Shown here: positions 1 to 10,771 of the stretch, piece after piece
Position numbering within the stretch: position 1 is the first letter of the stretch
Layout: each line of letters begins with the position of its first letter
Assembly: GCF_032716425.1 (NCBI RefSeq)
Contig: NZ_CP090419.1
Location: 587,501 to 651,500, forward strand
Origin: Pseudoalteromonas sp. N1230-9
GTDB lineage: Bacteria > Pseudomonadota > Gammaproteobacteria > Enterobacterales > Alteromonadaceae
Direction: 5' to 3'
DNA: 64,000 nt
Translations under genes and position numbers: made by a program
The notes under the pieces: model-generated
Seen by the model: only the letters and a program-made list of their open reading frames with translations
The model's database searches: none
What the model was told of the DNA's origin: nothing

Positions 1-989
<989 letters not shown>

Positions 990-1176
990 ACAACGCCAAA
1001 CGCGTTTTGTGACAGCGTAACAGACAGAAGTTAAAAAACTAAAGTAGACATTTACTTAAAATCAGCATTCCGAATTTTAGTAGGGTGAACCGCAACGCTT
1101 AATGCGAAATCAGTTCACCTTGCGCAAAGGACTCGTAAGCGCTACGCGCTTTATCGAGAATCCTTTCCACGTATTT
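990..1176 (+). other. 23S-5S intergenic spacer
   Basis: This is the transcribed spacer between the large-subunit rRNAs. I see no tRNA gene in it. It contains short self-complementary stretches (for example around 1082-1125, where GGTGAACCGC faces a later GTTCACC) that probably form the RNase III-type processing stems flanking 23S or 5S. The pairing is judged by eye only. Confidence 0.6.
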
Positions 1177-1295
1177 TGCTTGGTGACAATAGCGTTTTGG
1201 ACCCACCTGACCCCATGCCGAACTCAGTAGTGAAACGAAACAGCGCCGATGATAGTGTGGCATTTGCCATGTGAAAGTAGGACATCGCCAGGCTC
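1177..1295 (+). rRNA. rrf: 5S ribosomal RNA
   Basis: This is a complete 5S gene of about 119 nt. It starts TGCTTGGTGACAATAGCG, contains the diagnostic CCACCTGACCCCATGCCGAA and ends in GCCAGGC, which pairs with the 5' end. It follows the 23S gene after a 187-bp spacer and precedes a terminator, as expected for the end of an rrn operon. The ends are placed by comparison with the E. coli sequence from memory and may be off by one or two bases. Confidence 0.97.
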
Positions 1296-1305
1296 CTAAT
1301 TAAAG

Positions 1306-1337
1306 AAACCCGTTGCAGCAATGCAACGGGTTTTTTG
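1306..1337 (+). terminator. rrn operon Rho-independent terminator
   Basis: AAACCCGTTGCA and its complement TGCAACGGGTTT flank a four-base loop, followed by a T run. It lies 10 bp after the 5S gene and ends the rRNA transcript. Confidence 0.92.
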
Positions 1338-1342
1338 TGTTT

Positions 1343-1470
1343 GTCGTCGCGCTTTTATATCGCGCTCTATGAGCGAACAGACAACCCATAACGCGGGATA
1401 AACCCGCTGCTACGCGATAAGGTCACCCCAACACGTTTGTAGTCGCGATTTTACATCGTGGCTAACGTAG
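1343..1470. repeat. dispersed palindromic repeat, degenerate copy
   Basis: This intergenic stretch contains the two building blocks of a repeat family seen again at 19700-19933 and 24553-24630. One block is TCGCG(C/A)TTTTATATCGCG (1345-1364, and a variant GTCGCGATTTTACATCG at 1442-1458). The other is CGCGGGATAAACCCGCTGCTAC (1392-1413). Each block is itself a small palindrome. No open frame of note runs through it. It resembles a REP/BIME-type element. Confidence 0.6.
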
Positions 1471-1507
1471 CAGTATTAAATTCGCTCACTACAGCAGGAG
1501 CAGGCCA

Positions 1508-2263
1508 CTATTCACTTTGTTTCTGCTCTGCTTTGGCAAGCTGAATATATTTGGTTTCAACTAGTTGAGATAAGGGAACAAGTTGATAACCTTGTTTTTC
1601 TAGCTCAGGTAAGGCTTCTTGTAAGAAAGCAACGGTTTCTGGGTAAGGGTGGGCTATCGCTATCGCATAGTTAAAGTGTTCGGCTTTAACTTTTAGTTCT
1701 TCAAGCTGCTGTGTCAATTGCTGTGTAGTCACTACATTATCAAGAAATACATGCCTTGAGACATTCGCTACACCGTAAAAGTTAGCTGCATTTTGTGCTT
1801 CGCTTTGACTTGTTGTTCGGCTATCTAAAAAGTACAAACCACGTTTTTTTAAAACTTCCATGGTCCATTTCATGGGCTCTGTTAACTGTGTTAGCTCTGA
1901 TCCCATGTGATTATTTACACCTTTCACCTGTGGAAGCGATGCAAGCGCGTGCCCAAGTGTGGCTTGTAATTCTGACTTGCTCATCGATTCTGTAAGAGCG
2001 CCTGGTCCAAGTGCTTTGCTGTTATCGAGAGCCTGCATAGGAATGTGTAGTAAAAGTTCTTTATTTATTTTACTGGCGCGTTCAGCAAACGTTTGAGCAT
2101 AGGGGGTATGGGGCAAGATTGAGAAAGTGACCTGCCCCGGTAAGTTTAAAATATCAAGATCGCGTTGGTGGTAGCCTATATCATCAATGACGATAGCAAT
2201 TTGTTTTGCTGAGCAAAACATTGGCAAACATACTGCGAGTAGTAACCCTTTTAATAACTTCAC
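1508..2263 (-). CDS. divergent polysaccharide deacetylase family protein (YibQ-like)
   Basis: This 251-residue protein has an N-terminal signal peptide (about 1-19, cleaved after FCSA), so it is exported to the periplasm. The body resembles the divergent polysaccharide deacetylase family (E. coli YibQ). It shows the IDDIGYH motif near residues 27-33, where the family's acidic pair sits, then SILPH, and NNHMGS around residue 117. The substrate in vivo is not known. It is the last gene of a minus-strand series gpmI-envC-S41 protease-this gene, an order common in gammaproteobacteria and linked to envelope and murein maintenance. The ATG start leaves the signal peptide intact. Confidence 0.85.
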   Translation of the reverse strand: MKLLKGLLLAVCLPMFCSAKQIAIVIDDIGYHQRDLDILNLPGQVTFSILPHTPYAQTFAERASKINKELLLHIPMQALDNSKALGPGALTESMSKSELQATLGHALASLPQVKGVNNHMGSELTQLTEPMKWTMEVLKKRGLYFLDSRTTSQSEAQNAANFYGVANVSRHVFLDNVVTTQQLTQQLEELKVKAEHFNYAIAIAHPYPETVAFLQEALPELEKQGYQLVPLSQLVETKYIQLAKAEQKQSE

Positions 2264-2297
2264 TTGTTGTAATTATTTTTTCCATGTAGGCACTCAC

Positions 2298-3566
2298 TTA
2301 CTGCACGATTAAGAGTTGCTGGGCAGTGAGTTGTTTTTTATCTTGTCTATCAAGTAGTGAGCTGAATAAAGCTAACTCTTGGATGTTTTTTATTATAGCG
2401 TCTTGGTTAATTTCTGAAAGTATTGTTTGATTTATACTCACATCAGGTGTGACTCCCTTTCCTTCTATTGATTGACCCGTCGGGGTGTAATAGCGAGCTG
2501 TCGTCAATTTTAGTGCTGTGTTGCCATTACCTAGAGGGATGAGTGATTGTACAGAGCCTTTACCGTAAGTTGTCTCGCCGATTAGTGTTGCTCGTTCATT
2601 ATCTCTAAGGGCCGCTGCTAATATTTCCGCTGCAGAGGCTGAGTTTTCGTTTATCAATACCGCAATGGGGGCGCCATTTAGGATATCGCCATCATGAGCT
2701 TGATAATGTTGATTTGCTTCATTAAATCGACCTTTGGTTGAGACGATAACTCCGGTATCCAAGAATAGGTCGGATACTTCAATTGCACCTTGCAATGTGC
2801 CACCAGGATTATCACGCAAGTCGATAATTAGCCCTGATAGTGGAAATCCATTATTTATCTGCATTTTTGCTATTTCACGCGCAACATCGTGCAAGGTATG
2901 GTTGTTGAATGTATTGATACTTAACAGGGCTACACCTGTGTCTGCAAGGTAGCCATGCACGCTTTCTAAGTTGATTTGTTGGCGTTTGATAGAAAAATTG
3001 AGCGGGGTATCTTGTTCACGTAAAACTGAAACATCTACCGCTGATTGACCACTTTGTTGAATAAGCTTTGCTATTTCACTCATACTTTTATTAGCGATAG
3101 GCTGTTGATTTATAGCAATCACTTTATCGTTTTCTTTTAATCCTGCTAGTGCAGCGGGGGAGTTGCTAATAGTATTAACAACAACGACATGCCCTTGTTC
3201 TATTTTTACTTCTATGCCAATACCTGTGTAGCGGCCGCTCGTACTGCTGAAAATGGCGTCTAGTTCTGTTTCATCTAAGTATTTTGAGTAGGGGTCTAAG
3301 CGCTCAAATAAGGCTTCTATTTGTTGGTTATCGGGTTGAGTAATAAAGGTATTCTGTAACTTGAGGTCATCCACATAATAGGTATGTATATTAAATAGAA
3401 TTTCATTTAACTGCTGTGTATGAAGCGCTTTAAGTGATGGTTTAGCATTGACCAAAGACGGTTGCAGTAATATATATACGAAGGCTATAAGCAATAGAAA
3501 CGACAGCCAAGTGTATAGCTTGGCTGAAGGAGAGTATAATTTAAATGGGTAAGTAGTGTTTAGCAT
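2298..3566 (-). CDS. S41 family carboxyl-terminal processing peptidase
   Basis: This 422-residue serine protease has an N-terminal membrane anchor or signal (about 17-35), a PDZ domain (about 105-190, with the carboxylate-binding loop GRYTGIGIEV) and the S41 catalytic domain. The active-site serine lies in NENSASAAE (about 309-311) and the general-base lysine in YGKGSVQ (Lys336). The family cleaves the C-terminal tails of periplasmic proteins. It is translated between envC and the deacetylase gene with short gaps, so the genes are probably co-transcribed. In other bacteria such proteases beside EnvC-like proteins control murein hydrolases; that link is inferred here from neighbourhood. Confidence 0.92.
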   Translation of the reverse strand: MLNTTYPFKLYSPSAKLYTWLSFLLLIAFVYILLQPSLVNAKPSLKALHTQQLNEILFNIHTYYVDDLKLQNTFITQPDNQQIEALFERLDPYSKYLDETELDAIFSSTSGRYTGIGIEVKIEQGHVVVVNTISNSPAALAGLKENDKVIAINQQPIANKSMSEIAKLIQQSGQSAVDVSVLREQDTPLNFSIKRQQINLESVHGYLADTGVALLSINTFNNHTLHDVAREIAKMQINNGFPLSGLIIDLRDNPGGTLQGAIEVSDLFLDTGVIVSTKGRFNEANQHYQAHDGDILNGAPIAVLINENSASAAEILAAALRDNERATLIGETTYGKGSVQSLIPLGNGNTALKLTTARYYTPTGQSIEGKGVTPDVSINQTILSEINQDAIIKNIQELALFSSLLDRQDKKQLTAQQLLIVQ

Positions 3567-3601
3567 CAGCTGCTCCTCATAGGGTGCAGCTATTTAATCA
3601 A

Positions 3602-4741
3602 TTAAATACGTCTGCACCATTTTACAGGATTTACTGCGCGTCCTTTATGGCGTATTTCAAAGTATAGACCAGGATCTGATTGTCCGCCGCTTTGGCCAAC
3701 TAAGGCTATAATTTCGCCTTCTCTGACAAGATCGCCCACATCACGAAGTAAAGTTTGGGCGTGGCCGTATAAGCTCATAAAACCATCGCCATGATCAATA
3801 GCAATCACCCAGCCAAAGCCATTTAACCAGTCTGCATACACAACTTGACCATTTTGCACGCTTTTGACATCACTACCTTCTCTAGCGCCAATGAGAACGC
3901 CTTTCCAGTCAATATTACCGTGCTTACGCTGTCCAAAGCTGTAACGAATTTTTCCCTTTGTTGGCCAGTCAAGTTTACCTTTACTGCTTTGCAAGCCAAG
4001 TAGCTCAACCTTTTTTGAGCGTTCTCTTTCTAACTCTTCTATGGCGGTGATAAGCGTTTGTTCATTTTCTTTTAGGTAATCGATTGAGCTTTTTGTTTCT
4101 TTTAGGGCTGATTGTAATTTGTTGAGGTTGCTCTTACGGTCTTGTTGCGCGCTGACAAGTGCTTGTTGTCGCGCCTTTTGCTCGTTATGCAATTCAACAA
4201 GACGTAACTTGGTTTGCTCAAGTTCTGCTTGGTTATCCGCAATTTTGATTTGTAACGCCTTAAGCTCTTCAAGCTGCGCTATTCGTGCTTTATTTAAGTA
4301 GTTATAGTAACTGAGTGTGCGCTCAATTTTTGCGGTGTCTTGCTGGCTTAAGAGCATTTTTGAATAATCATGGCCACCAGACATATAAGCACTTTTTAGT
4401 TGGGCTGCTAGCACAGCTTGACGTTCAGCTTGCTCTTGCTTTAATTGTTTGGCTTTATCTTGAAGTTTAGCTTGTTGTTGCTCGTTCTCTTTAACTGACT
4501 GTGCAGCGAGATTCAGCGCTTTTGCATTTTTAGCTATTTCTAACTCGTGGCTACGAAGTGCACTACGCATGTCAGAAATAGACTTCCTTTGTCCTTTAAG
4601 GTCAGCTTGCGATTTTTGCAAAGCTGATTGAATTTCGGATAGGTCTTTTTTGGTTTGATCTTCATTAGCAGCAATTCCTGTTGCTGCTAACGAAGCCAGT
4701 ATTAAACCAGTTTTTAGGAAGTGGTTAATACGCTTTTTCAT
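3602..4741 (-). CDS. envC: murein hydrolase activator EnvC
   Basis: This 379-residue periplasmic protein has a signal peptide (about 1-25), a long Lys/Gln/Glu-rich coiled coil (about 30-245) and a C-terminal M23/LytM domain (about 260-375, with the HGDGFMSLYGHAQTL segment and YFEIRHKGRAVNPVKW). EnvC is recruited to the divisome by FtsEX through its coiled coil and activates AmiA/AmiB amidases at the septum. The LytM domain in this family is catalytically degenerate. It lies 4 bp after gpmI and 36 bp before the S41 protease gene, in one transcription unit. Confidence 0.93.
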   Translation of the reverse strand: MKKRINHFLKTGLILASLAATGIAANEDQTKKDLSEIQSALQKSQADLKGQRKSISDMRSALRSHELEIAKNAKALNLAAQSVKENEQQQAKLQDKAKQLKQEQAERQAVLAAQLKSAYMSGGHDYSKMLLSQQDTAKIERTLSYYNYLNKARIAQLEELKALQIKIADNQAELEQTKLRLVELHNEQKARQQALVSAQQDRKSNLNKLQSALKETKSSIDYLKENEQTLITAIEELERERSKKVELLGLQSSKGKLDWPTKGKIRYSFGQRKHGNIDWKGVLIGAREGSDVKSVQNGQVVYADWLNGFGWVIAIDHGDGFMSLYGHAQTLLRDVGDLVREGEIIALVGQSGGQSDPGLYFEIRHKGRAVNPVKWCRRI

Positions 4742-4744
4742 TGT

Positions 4745-6289
4745 TTATTTCAGCGTCATAATTGGTTTGCCAGTCATTTCGCTTGGCTGCTCAAGACCCA
4801 TTAAGTGAAGCATTGTTGGAGCAACGTCACTCAGTGTTTTACCATCGTGAGGTGTCGCGTCACGGCCTACGTAAATAAAGGGCACAGGTTCACTGGTATG
4901 GGCTGTATGTGCTTGACCCGTTGCAGGATTGGCCATTTGCTCAGCATTACCGTGGTCAGCTGTGATTAACGCTTCACCACCGTGCTCTTCAAGTGCAGAA
5001 ATTACACGGCCTATACAGTGATCAACAGCTTCACATGCTTTGACAGCCGCTTCGAATACGCCTGAGTGTCCAACCATATCGCCGTTAGGGTAGTTGCAGA
5101 TAATGGCATCGTATTTACCGCTGGCAATTGCTTCAACAAGTTTGTCGGTTAGCATTTCTGAGTTCATTTCAGGTTGCAGATCGTAAGTAGCCACTTGTGG
5201 TGATGGAATTAGTTCACGAGTCTCGCCAACAAATTCATCTTCACGGCCGCCACTAAAGAAAAAGGTGACGTGTGCATATTTTTCTGTTTCAGAGATGCGC
5301 AGTTGCGTTTTACCTTGTTTCTCGAACCATTCACCTAATACGTTTGTTAAAGGCTCAGGTGCAAATGCAACAGGGGCTTTAATATCGGCAGCGTACTCTG
5401 TCATCATTACAAAACCACTAAGAACAGGGGCTTTCTTTTTTTCAAAACCATTGAAGTCAGCGTCAACAAACGCGCGGGTCATTTCACGAGCGCGATCAGC
5501 TCTGAAGTTGGCAAAAATAATTGTGTCACCATCGTTAATTTCTACTGCTGATTGGCCTTCAGGCACAATCGTTGTAGCCGCGACAAATTCATCATTTTCA
5601 TCACGCTCGTAGGCAGCTTCGAGTGCGCTAACACCGTCGCTAAAACTGTGACCAGCAATACCACTCACCATAACATCATAAGCTGCTTCGACACGATTCC
5701 AGCGGTTGTCTCTATCCATTGCATAGTAACGACCCACTAATGTTGCTAAGCGACCACAGTTAAGCTTTGCAAATAGTGCTTCAATTCGCTCAATAGAGGC
5801 TTTAGCACTGCGTGGTGGCGTATCACGACCATCCAGGAAAGCATGGAAGTATACTTCTTTGGCACCGCGCTCAGCTGCAAGCTCGATAGTAGCAACGATA
5901 TGATCTTCATGGCTATGAACGCCACCTGGGCTTAAAAGTCCCATGATATGAACAGCTTTACCTGCATTGACTGCTTTATCGATGTTTTCAACAAGAGCAG
6001 GGTTGTGAGCGAACTCACCATCTTCAATCGCTTTAGTGATACGCGTAAAATCTTGGTAGACAATGCGGCCAGCACCCAAGTTAACATGACCTACTTCTGA
6101 GTTACCCATTTGCCCTTGTGGTAAACCAACATCAAGGCCAGACCCTGAAATGAGTGTATGAGGGCGCGTTGCCCAAAGTTCATCGAGTACAGGGGTATTA
6201 GCAGCAAGTATTGCATTACTTTCAGTGTCTTCACGGTATCCCCAACCGTCTAAGATCATTAATACCAATGGTTTTTTATGCTCTGTCAT
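4745..6289 (-). CDS. gpmI: 2,3-bisphosphoglycerate-independent phosphoglycerate mutase
   Basis: This enzyme of 514 residues, the usual length, interconverts 3- and 2-phosphoglycerate in glycolysis. The alkaline-phosphatase-fold metal site is visible as [12 protein letters not shown] at the N-terminus, the nucleophile serine in GNSEVGH (about residue 64), GRDTPPRS, and ADHGNAEQM near the C-terminus. I place the start at the ATG at 6289, which has AGGAG 8 bp upstream; an in-frame extension to 6328 lacks such a site and is not conserved. It heads the gpmI-envC-protease-deacetylase cluster, divergent from yibN. Confidence 0.96.
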   Translation of the reverse strand: MTEHKKPLVLMILDGWGYREDTESNAILAANTPVLDELWATRPHTLISGSGLDVGLPQGQMGNSEVGHVNLGAGRIVYQDFTRITKAIEDGEFAHNPALVENIDKAVNAGKAVHIMGLLSPGGVHSHEDHIVATIELAAERGAKEVYFHAFLDGRDTPPRSAKASIERIEALFAKLNCGRLATLVGRYYAMDRDNRWNRVEAAYDVMVSGIAGHSFSDGVSALEAAYERDENDEFVAATTIVPEGQSAVEINDGDTIIFANFRADRAREMTRAFVDADFNGFEKKKAPVLSGFVMMTEYAADIKAPVAFAPEPLTNVLGEWFEKQGKTQLRISETEKYAHVTFFFSGGREDEFVGETRELIPSPQVATYDLQPEMNSEMLTDKLVEAIASGKYDAIICNYPNGDMVGHSGVFEAAVKACEAVDHCIGRVISALEEHGGEALITADHGNAEQMANPATGQAHTAHTSEPVPFIYVGRDATPHDGKTLSDVAPTMLHLMGLEQPSEMTGKPIMTLK

Positions 6290-6480
6290 TATCGCTCCTG
6301 AAGATTGGCACTTATATACCATTAGCATACCGTGTTTTATGGTTTTGATCAGCTATCAATATGTCATATTAAAATATTTCACGCTCTAGTATTTTCGATT
6401 CAAGCACGTATACTTGCGTGGCATATTTTAATAACCCCATGGTAAGTCGCCGTGGTCGTAGATATCTTAGTGGAAAACGC

Positions 6481-6912
6481 ATGGATCAATACATTGAATT
6501 TGTCGGTAATCATCCGATATTGAGCATTATCTGGCTTGCATTGGTGGCAATGCTTATCAGTAGCTGGTTTAAAAGTAAATTTTCAGCAATTCGTCAAATT
6601 AATCCACAACAAGTGACTTTGTTGATTAACCGTGAAGATGGCCAAGTTGTTGATATTAGAGCTCAAAAAGAATTTAACTCGGGTCATATCGCCGGTGCAA
6701 CACACCTTAGCTCAGAAAAGGCAAAACAATCTGATTTTTCAAGCCTTGAAAAGTTCAAGAGTAAACCCATTATACTAGTATGTACCACGGGCATGACCGC
6801 CTCAGGTATCGCAACTGCAATGCATAAAGCAGGATTTGAACGTGTATATGTATTATCGGGTGGTATGGGTGCTTGGCAATCGGCCAGTTTACCAACGACA
6901 ACCGGTCGCTAA
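6481..6912 (+). CDS. yibN: membrane-anchored rhodanese-like protein (YibN)
   Basis: This 143-residue protein has one transmembrane segment (about 11-30) and a C-terminal rhodanese domain (about 40-140). The active-site loop is CTTGMTA with Cys101, which in rhodaneses carries sulfane sulfur. The E. coli homologue YibN has the same anchor followed by a rhodanese domain and the same neighbours. I chose the ATG at 6481 because its protein begins MDQYIEFVGNHPIL, matching the family; an in-frame start at 6418 would add 21 residues of unconserved sequence. The physiological sulfur acceptor is not known. Confidence 0.88.
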   Translation: MDQYIEFVGNHPILSIIWLALVAMLISSWFKSKFSAIRQINPQQVTLLINREDGQVVDIRAQKEFNSGHIAGATHLSSEKAKQSDFSSLEKFKSKPIILVCTTGMTASGIATAMHKAGFERVYVLSGGMGAWQSASLPTTTGR

Positions 6913-6946
6913 TAGCATCACGTAGCAGCCCAATAGAGGATTTATT

Positions 6947-7204
6947 ATGAGTAATGTTGTTCTTTACACCAAGGCGTACTGCCCTTTTTGCCAACGCGCA
7001 TTAGCTTTACTAGACAGTAAAGGTGTAAGTTATACGAACATTGATATTGGTGAGCATCCTGAACGTCGTGACGAAATGATCGACAAAGCCAATGGTGGCT
7101 ATACAGTGCCGCAAATTTTTATTAATGATGAACATATTGGCGGTTGCGATGACATGATGGCGATAGAAGCACAAGGTCTATTAGACGCTAAGCTGAACGC
7201 TTAA
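6947..7204 (+). CDS. grxC: glutaredoxin 3
   Basis: This is an 85-residue cytosolic dithiol glutaredoxin with active site Cys12-Pro-Phe-Cys15, the cis-proline motif TVPQIF and the GGCDD glutathione-binding turn. It reduces disulfides and mixed disulfides with glutathione. It follows yibN by 34 bp and precedes secB by 37 bp in the conserved yibN-grxC-secB-gpsA order. A Shine-Dalgarno AGAGGA precedes the ATG. Confidence 0.95.
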   Translation: MSNVVLYTKAYCPFCQRALALLDSKGVSYTNIDIGEHPERRDEMIDKANGGYTVPQIFINDEHIGGCDDMMAIEAQGLLDAKLNA

Positions 7205-7241
7205 AATTTATTATAAAAACGAATACAAGTTAGGAATTACA

Positions 7242-7730
7242 ATGAACGAAGAAAACCAGAACGCAGCAGCAGAACAACAAGCAGGTGCTCAATTCACAAT
7301 TCAACGTATCTATACAAAAGATGTTTCTTTTGAGACACCAAACTCACCAGCTATTTTTCAAAAAGAATGGACGCCTGAAGTTAAGTTAGATCTTGATACT
7401 CGTTCAAATAAGTTAGAAGAAGGTGTTTTTGAGGTTGTTCTTGCTCTGACTGTTACTGCATCAATCGGTGAAGAAACAGCTTTCTTATGTGAGATCCAAC
7501 AAGCGGGTATTTTCACTATTGGTGAAGTTGAAGAAGTTCAATTAGCACATATGCTAGGCGCATTTTGCCCTAACGTATTGTTCCCGTATGCACGTGAAGC
7601 AGTTTCAAACTTAGTTAACCGTGGTACTTTCCCACAACTTAACTTAGCGCCTGTTAATTTTGATGCATTGTTTGCTCAGTACATGCAACAACGTGCAGCT
7701 CAAGAGCAACAGGCTCAAGCAGACGCATAA
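7242..7730 (+). CDS. secB: protein-export chaperone SecB
   Basis: This 162-residue tetrameric cytosolic chaperone keeps preproteins unfolded and delivers them to SecA. Conserved segments include [19 protein letters not shown] at the N-terminus, the peptide-binding groove region and the acidic, SecA-facing surface. The C-terminal tail is rich in Gln/Ala. It is translated from an ATG after TAGGAATTAC and lies directly upstream of gpsA (3-bp gap), an arrangement conserved in enterics. Confidence 0.97.
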   Translation: MNEENQNAAAEQQAGAQFTIQRIYTKDVSFETPNSPAIFQKEWTPEVKLDLDTRSNKLEEGVFEVVLALTVTASIGEETAFLCEIQQAGIFTIGEVEEVQLAHMLGAFCPNVLFPYAREAVSNLVNRGTFPQLNLAPVNFDALFAQYMQQRAAQEQQAQADA

Positions 7731-7733
7731 GCA

Positions 7734-8741
7734 ATGACTACAGCACAATCAGCTGTTACAGTTTTAGGGGCGGGGTCGTATGGCACCGCCCTTGCTATTT
7801 GCTTTGCCAGAAATGGTCACCCAGTGACTTTGTGGGGGCGAAATAGCGATGACGTTGCCACGCTTGCAGCTGAGCGAAAGAATCAACGTTATCTTCCTGA
7901 TGTGGATTTTCCACAAACCCTTTCACTTGAATCTGATCTCGAAACGGCGGTTAAGGCCAGCAAGATTATTCTTGTGGTTGTGCCAAGCCATGCGTTTGCT
8001 ACAACACTACAGCAGATAAAGCCATGGTTGCAAGAAGGTGCCCAAGTAGCTTGGGCTACTAAAGGACTGGAGCCAAATACAGGACGCTTATTGCAAGAAG
8101 TTGCGATGCAGGAATTAGGCGATGATATGCCGCTTGCTGTGTTGTCTGGGCCTACTTTTGCTAAAGAGATGGCGATGGGGTTACCTACTGCAATTTCTGT
8201 GTCATCGACATCCAGTGACTTTGCAAAGCAACTTGCCGAATTATTGCATTGTGGGCGCTCTTTTAGGGTGTATAACAATGACGATTTTATTGGTATTCAG
8301 CTCGGTGGTGCGGTTAAAAATGTCATTGCGATTGGTGCCGGTATGTCGGATGGCTTTGGTTTTGGTGCCAATGCTAGAACAGCCCTGATCACTCGTGGCC
8401 TTGCGGAGTTATGTCGATTAGGCTGTGCTTTGGGGGCTCGCTCAGATACCTTTATGGGGATGGCAGGGCTAGGAGACTTAATTCTAACCTGTACAGATAA
8501 TCAGTCGCGAAATCGACGCTTTGGCTTAGCACTTGGCAAAGGCGAAGGGGTAGAAGCTGCTATAGAATCAATTGGTCAAGTGGTTGAAGGTTATCGAAAT
8601 ACTAAAGAAGTGTATTTGTTAGCTGAGCGTACTGGTATTGAAATGCCAATCACTGAGCAAATTTACAAAGTGTTGTACGAAAACAAAAATGTAAAAGAAG
8701 CAGCAATGGCGCTACTTGGACGTGAACAAAAATCTGAGTAG
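7734..8741 (+). CDS. gpsA: NAD(P)-dependent glycerol-3-phosphate dehydrogenase
   Basis: This 335-residue cytosolic enzyme reduces dihydroxyacetone phosphate to sn-glycerol 3-phosphate for phospholipid synthesis. The Rossmann nucleotide site is [12 protein letters not shown] (about 10-21). Family motifs [20 protein letters not shown] (catalytic lysine) and [13 protein letters not shown] follow in order. It begins 3 bp after the secB stop, so the two are translationally close. A hairpin terminator follows at 8767. Confidence 0.97.
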   Translation: MTTAQSAVTVLGAGSYGTALAICFARNGHPVTLWGRNSDDVATLAAERKNQRYLPDVDFPQTLSLESDLETAVKASKIILVVVPSHAFATTLQQIKPWLQEGAQVAWATKGLEPNTGRLLQEVAMQELGDDMPLAVLSGPTFAKEMAMGLPTAISVSSTSSDFAKQLAELLHCGRSFRVYNNDDFIGIQLGGAVKNVIAIGAGMSDGFGFGANARTALITRGLAELCRLGCALGARSDTFMGMAGLGDLILTCTDNQSRNRRFGLALGKGEGVEAAIESIGQVVEGYRNTKEVYLLAERTGIEMPITEQIYKVLYENKNVKEAAMALLGREQKSE

Positions 8742-8766
8742 ACCATAAATAGCAACTATAGACATT

Positions 8767-8796
8767 AAAAAGCGCGATTTTATATCGCGCTTTTGT
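8767..8796. terminator. bidirectional terminator between gpsA and the GGDEF/EAL gene
   Basis: AAAAGCGCGA and TCGCGCTTTT flank TTTTATA, with T runs on both strands. It can end gpsA on the plus strand and the convergent GGDEF/EAL gene on the minus strand. The core GCGATTTTATATCGC is the same as one half of the dispersed repeat found at 19700-19933 and 24553. Confidence 0.82.
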
Positions 8797-8798
8797 TT

Positions 8799-10667
8799 TT
8801 AAGTTAATTGCTTAGCCAATTTATTTTTGATGAACTCATTGACCTGCTCGACCTTGAGTGGCTTACTGTAGTAGTAACCTTGCTGACAGTGACACCCCAT
8901 TATGTGCAGCATATACGCCTGCTCTTGTGTTTCAATTCCTTCTGCAACAACGTTAATGTTCAAATACTTTGCAAGGCGGACAATCGTCGCTGTGATATTT
9001 CTGTCTTGTTCATTATTAGCAATATCTCTGACAAATGACTTATCAATTTTCAACGTATCGATAGGAAAACGCTTTAAATAGCTTAACGATGAATGTCCCG
9101 TGCCAAAATCATCTAGCGCTATTTGTACACCCAGCGATTTAATACGCTTCATTTGCTGCTCTGCAAATTGTGGGTTTTCCATCATGGCACTTTCGGTTAT
9201 TTCTAGCTCTAAGCATGATGCTGGTACATCAAACTTCGCTAAGTTATCAACTAATGTATCGATTAGATTACTTTGCTGAAAGTGTAAGGCAGAAATATTA
9301 ATCGCGACCTTTCCAAAAGCAAGGTTTTGATGTCGCCAAGCTGCGAGTTGTTTTAGTAACTGCGCGAGTAGTAGTTGGGTAAGGGGGATAATCGCGCCAT
9401 TTTGTTCCGCTAAAGGAATAAATTCATCAGGGTTAATTAAACTTCCATCTTCTTGGGGCCAACGAACTAAGGCTTCAAAACCATACAAACGGTTGTGATG
9501 AGCATCATACTTAGGCTGGAAATAAAGTTCGAACTCATTGTTAGTAATAGCCTTGAATAACGCACTTTCTTTTGTGAGCTCTGTTGGGTCGAGGGTATGG
9601 CGTTCTTTATCAAAAAACTGATATGTATTTCGGCCTATTTTTTTTGCATGATTTAAGGCGCTGTTAGCGCTGCGCATTAGGTTTTCGCAGTTATACGCAT
9701 TCTCAGGGTAGATTGCGATTCCACAACAAGCGGAGAGAGATGTTTCGAAACCATCGAGCATAAAAGGTGTTTTAAATTGTCGAAGTACTAAATCAGCGGT
9801 TTTTTTGGCAAAGAAAATGGTTTTATCGGAGTATAGGTAGGGAGGGACTAAAATTGCAAACTCATCAGCGCCTAATCTAGCAATAGTAAAACCTGAGTTA
9901 AGTGTATTCGTTAGTCTACAAGCGACTTCTTTTAAAAGCATGTCACCTACTGTATGACCAAGAGAATCGTTAATTTTTTTAAAGTTGTCCAGATCTATAA
10001 ATAAAATGAGGAGGCTTGGGTATTTGTCATTGCAGGCGTTGATTGCTTTATCTAACGATTCTATAAAAATAGTGCGGTTTGATAACCCTGTAACCGTGTC
10101 TTTTGTGGTAAGCCTAAGCATTGTTCGCTCATGGTTTTTACGTGCAGTAACATCTGAAAATAAACCTACATAGCGAACAAACTGCCTTGGAAATTTAGGT
10201 GTTGCTACTTTGGTAATACACAAATCAAGTGCATATGGTTGACCATCTTTGCGTAAGTTCCAAATTTCACCTGACCAATAACCATCCTGCACTAACTCTT
10301 GTTGGATCATTTGTTCGAGTTGCCGATCGCGGCCATCTTTAGTGAGGGCTTTAAACTCCTTGCCCATGACATCTTCTTTACGATAACCCGAAATTTCACA
10401 AAATGTATTATTGACCTCAATTATTTTGAAGTGCTCATCACTGACCCAAATCGCATCTTTCGACTGTGATAAAAGCGCATCAATTAACATCATTTTTTGA
10501 CTTTTTTGATTATAAATAACGGCTATAAAAAGCCCAATGATGGCCAATAGGATAAGGAAGAGTAAAATGGGGATACTGTTAGGTACGTTTGATGCGATTG
10601 ATGATGCAACGCTAACAGAATGTTGCATCATTAAAGTTATGCTGAATAAAACAGTAAAAAAGCGCAT
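8799..10667 (-). CDS. PAS-GGDEF-EAL cyclic-di-GMP protein (probable phosphodiesterase)
   Basis: This 622-residue membrane protein has hydrophobic N-terminal segments (about 3-20 and 31-52), a PAS domain (about 60-175), a GGDEF domain (about 185-345) and an EAL domain (about 365-615). The GGDEF signature reads GADEF (266-270), and I see no RxxD inhibitory site in front of it, so cyclase activity may be lost. The EAL catalytic motifs look complete: EALVRW (398-403), LEITES, DDFGTGHSSL, KIDKSFV and EGIET. I therefore infer c-di-GMP hydrolysis, possibly tuned by the PAS and degenerate GGDEF domains. It stands alone between gpsA and trmL. Confidence 0.88.
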   Translation of the reverse strand: MRFFTVLFSITLMMQHSVSVASSIASNVPNSIPILLFLILLAIIGLFIAVIYNQKSQKMMLIDALLSQSKDAIWVSDEHFKIIEVNNTFCEISGYRKEDVMGKEFKALTKDGRDRQLEQMIQQELVQDGYWSGEIWNLRKDGQPYALDLCITKVATPKFPRQFVRYVGLFSDVTARKNHERTMLRLTTKDTVTGLSNRTIFIESLDKAINACNDKYPSLLILFIDLDNFKKINDSLGHTVGDMLLKEVACRLTNTLNSGFTIARLGADEFAILVPPYLYSDKTIFFAKKTADLVLRQFKTPFMLDGFETSLSACCGIAIYPENAYNCENLMRSANSALNHAKKIGRNTYQFFDKERHTLDPTELTKESALFKAITNNEFELYFQPKYDAHHNRLYGFEALVRWPQEDGSLINPDEFIPLAEQNGAIIPLTQLLLAQLLKQLAAWRHQNLAFGKVAINISALHFQQSNLIDTLVDNLAKFDVPASCLELEITESAMMENPQFAEQQMKRIKSLGVQIALDDFGTGHSSLSYLKRFPIDTLKIDKSFVRDIANNEQDRNITATIVRLAKYLNINVVAEGIETQEQAYMLHIMGCHCQQGYYYSKPLKVEQVNEFIKNKLAKQLT

Positions 10668-10771
10668 CTAGACTCGTCTTTAGGAACAGGCTTAACTTAT
10701 TTAGATTAGTTCATAAAAAAGGGTCGTGCTAAAAAATTAATGAAATTTTATTAGATACGCTTTTCAATAAC

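Noticed and set aside
6255..6275. Second ATACCAAT, a possible further MITE end
   Set aside because: It lies inside gpmI coding sequence with no partner end; a chance match.
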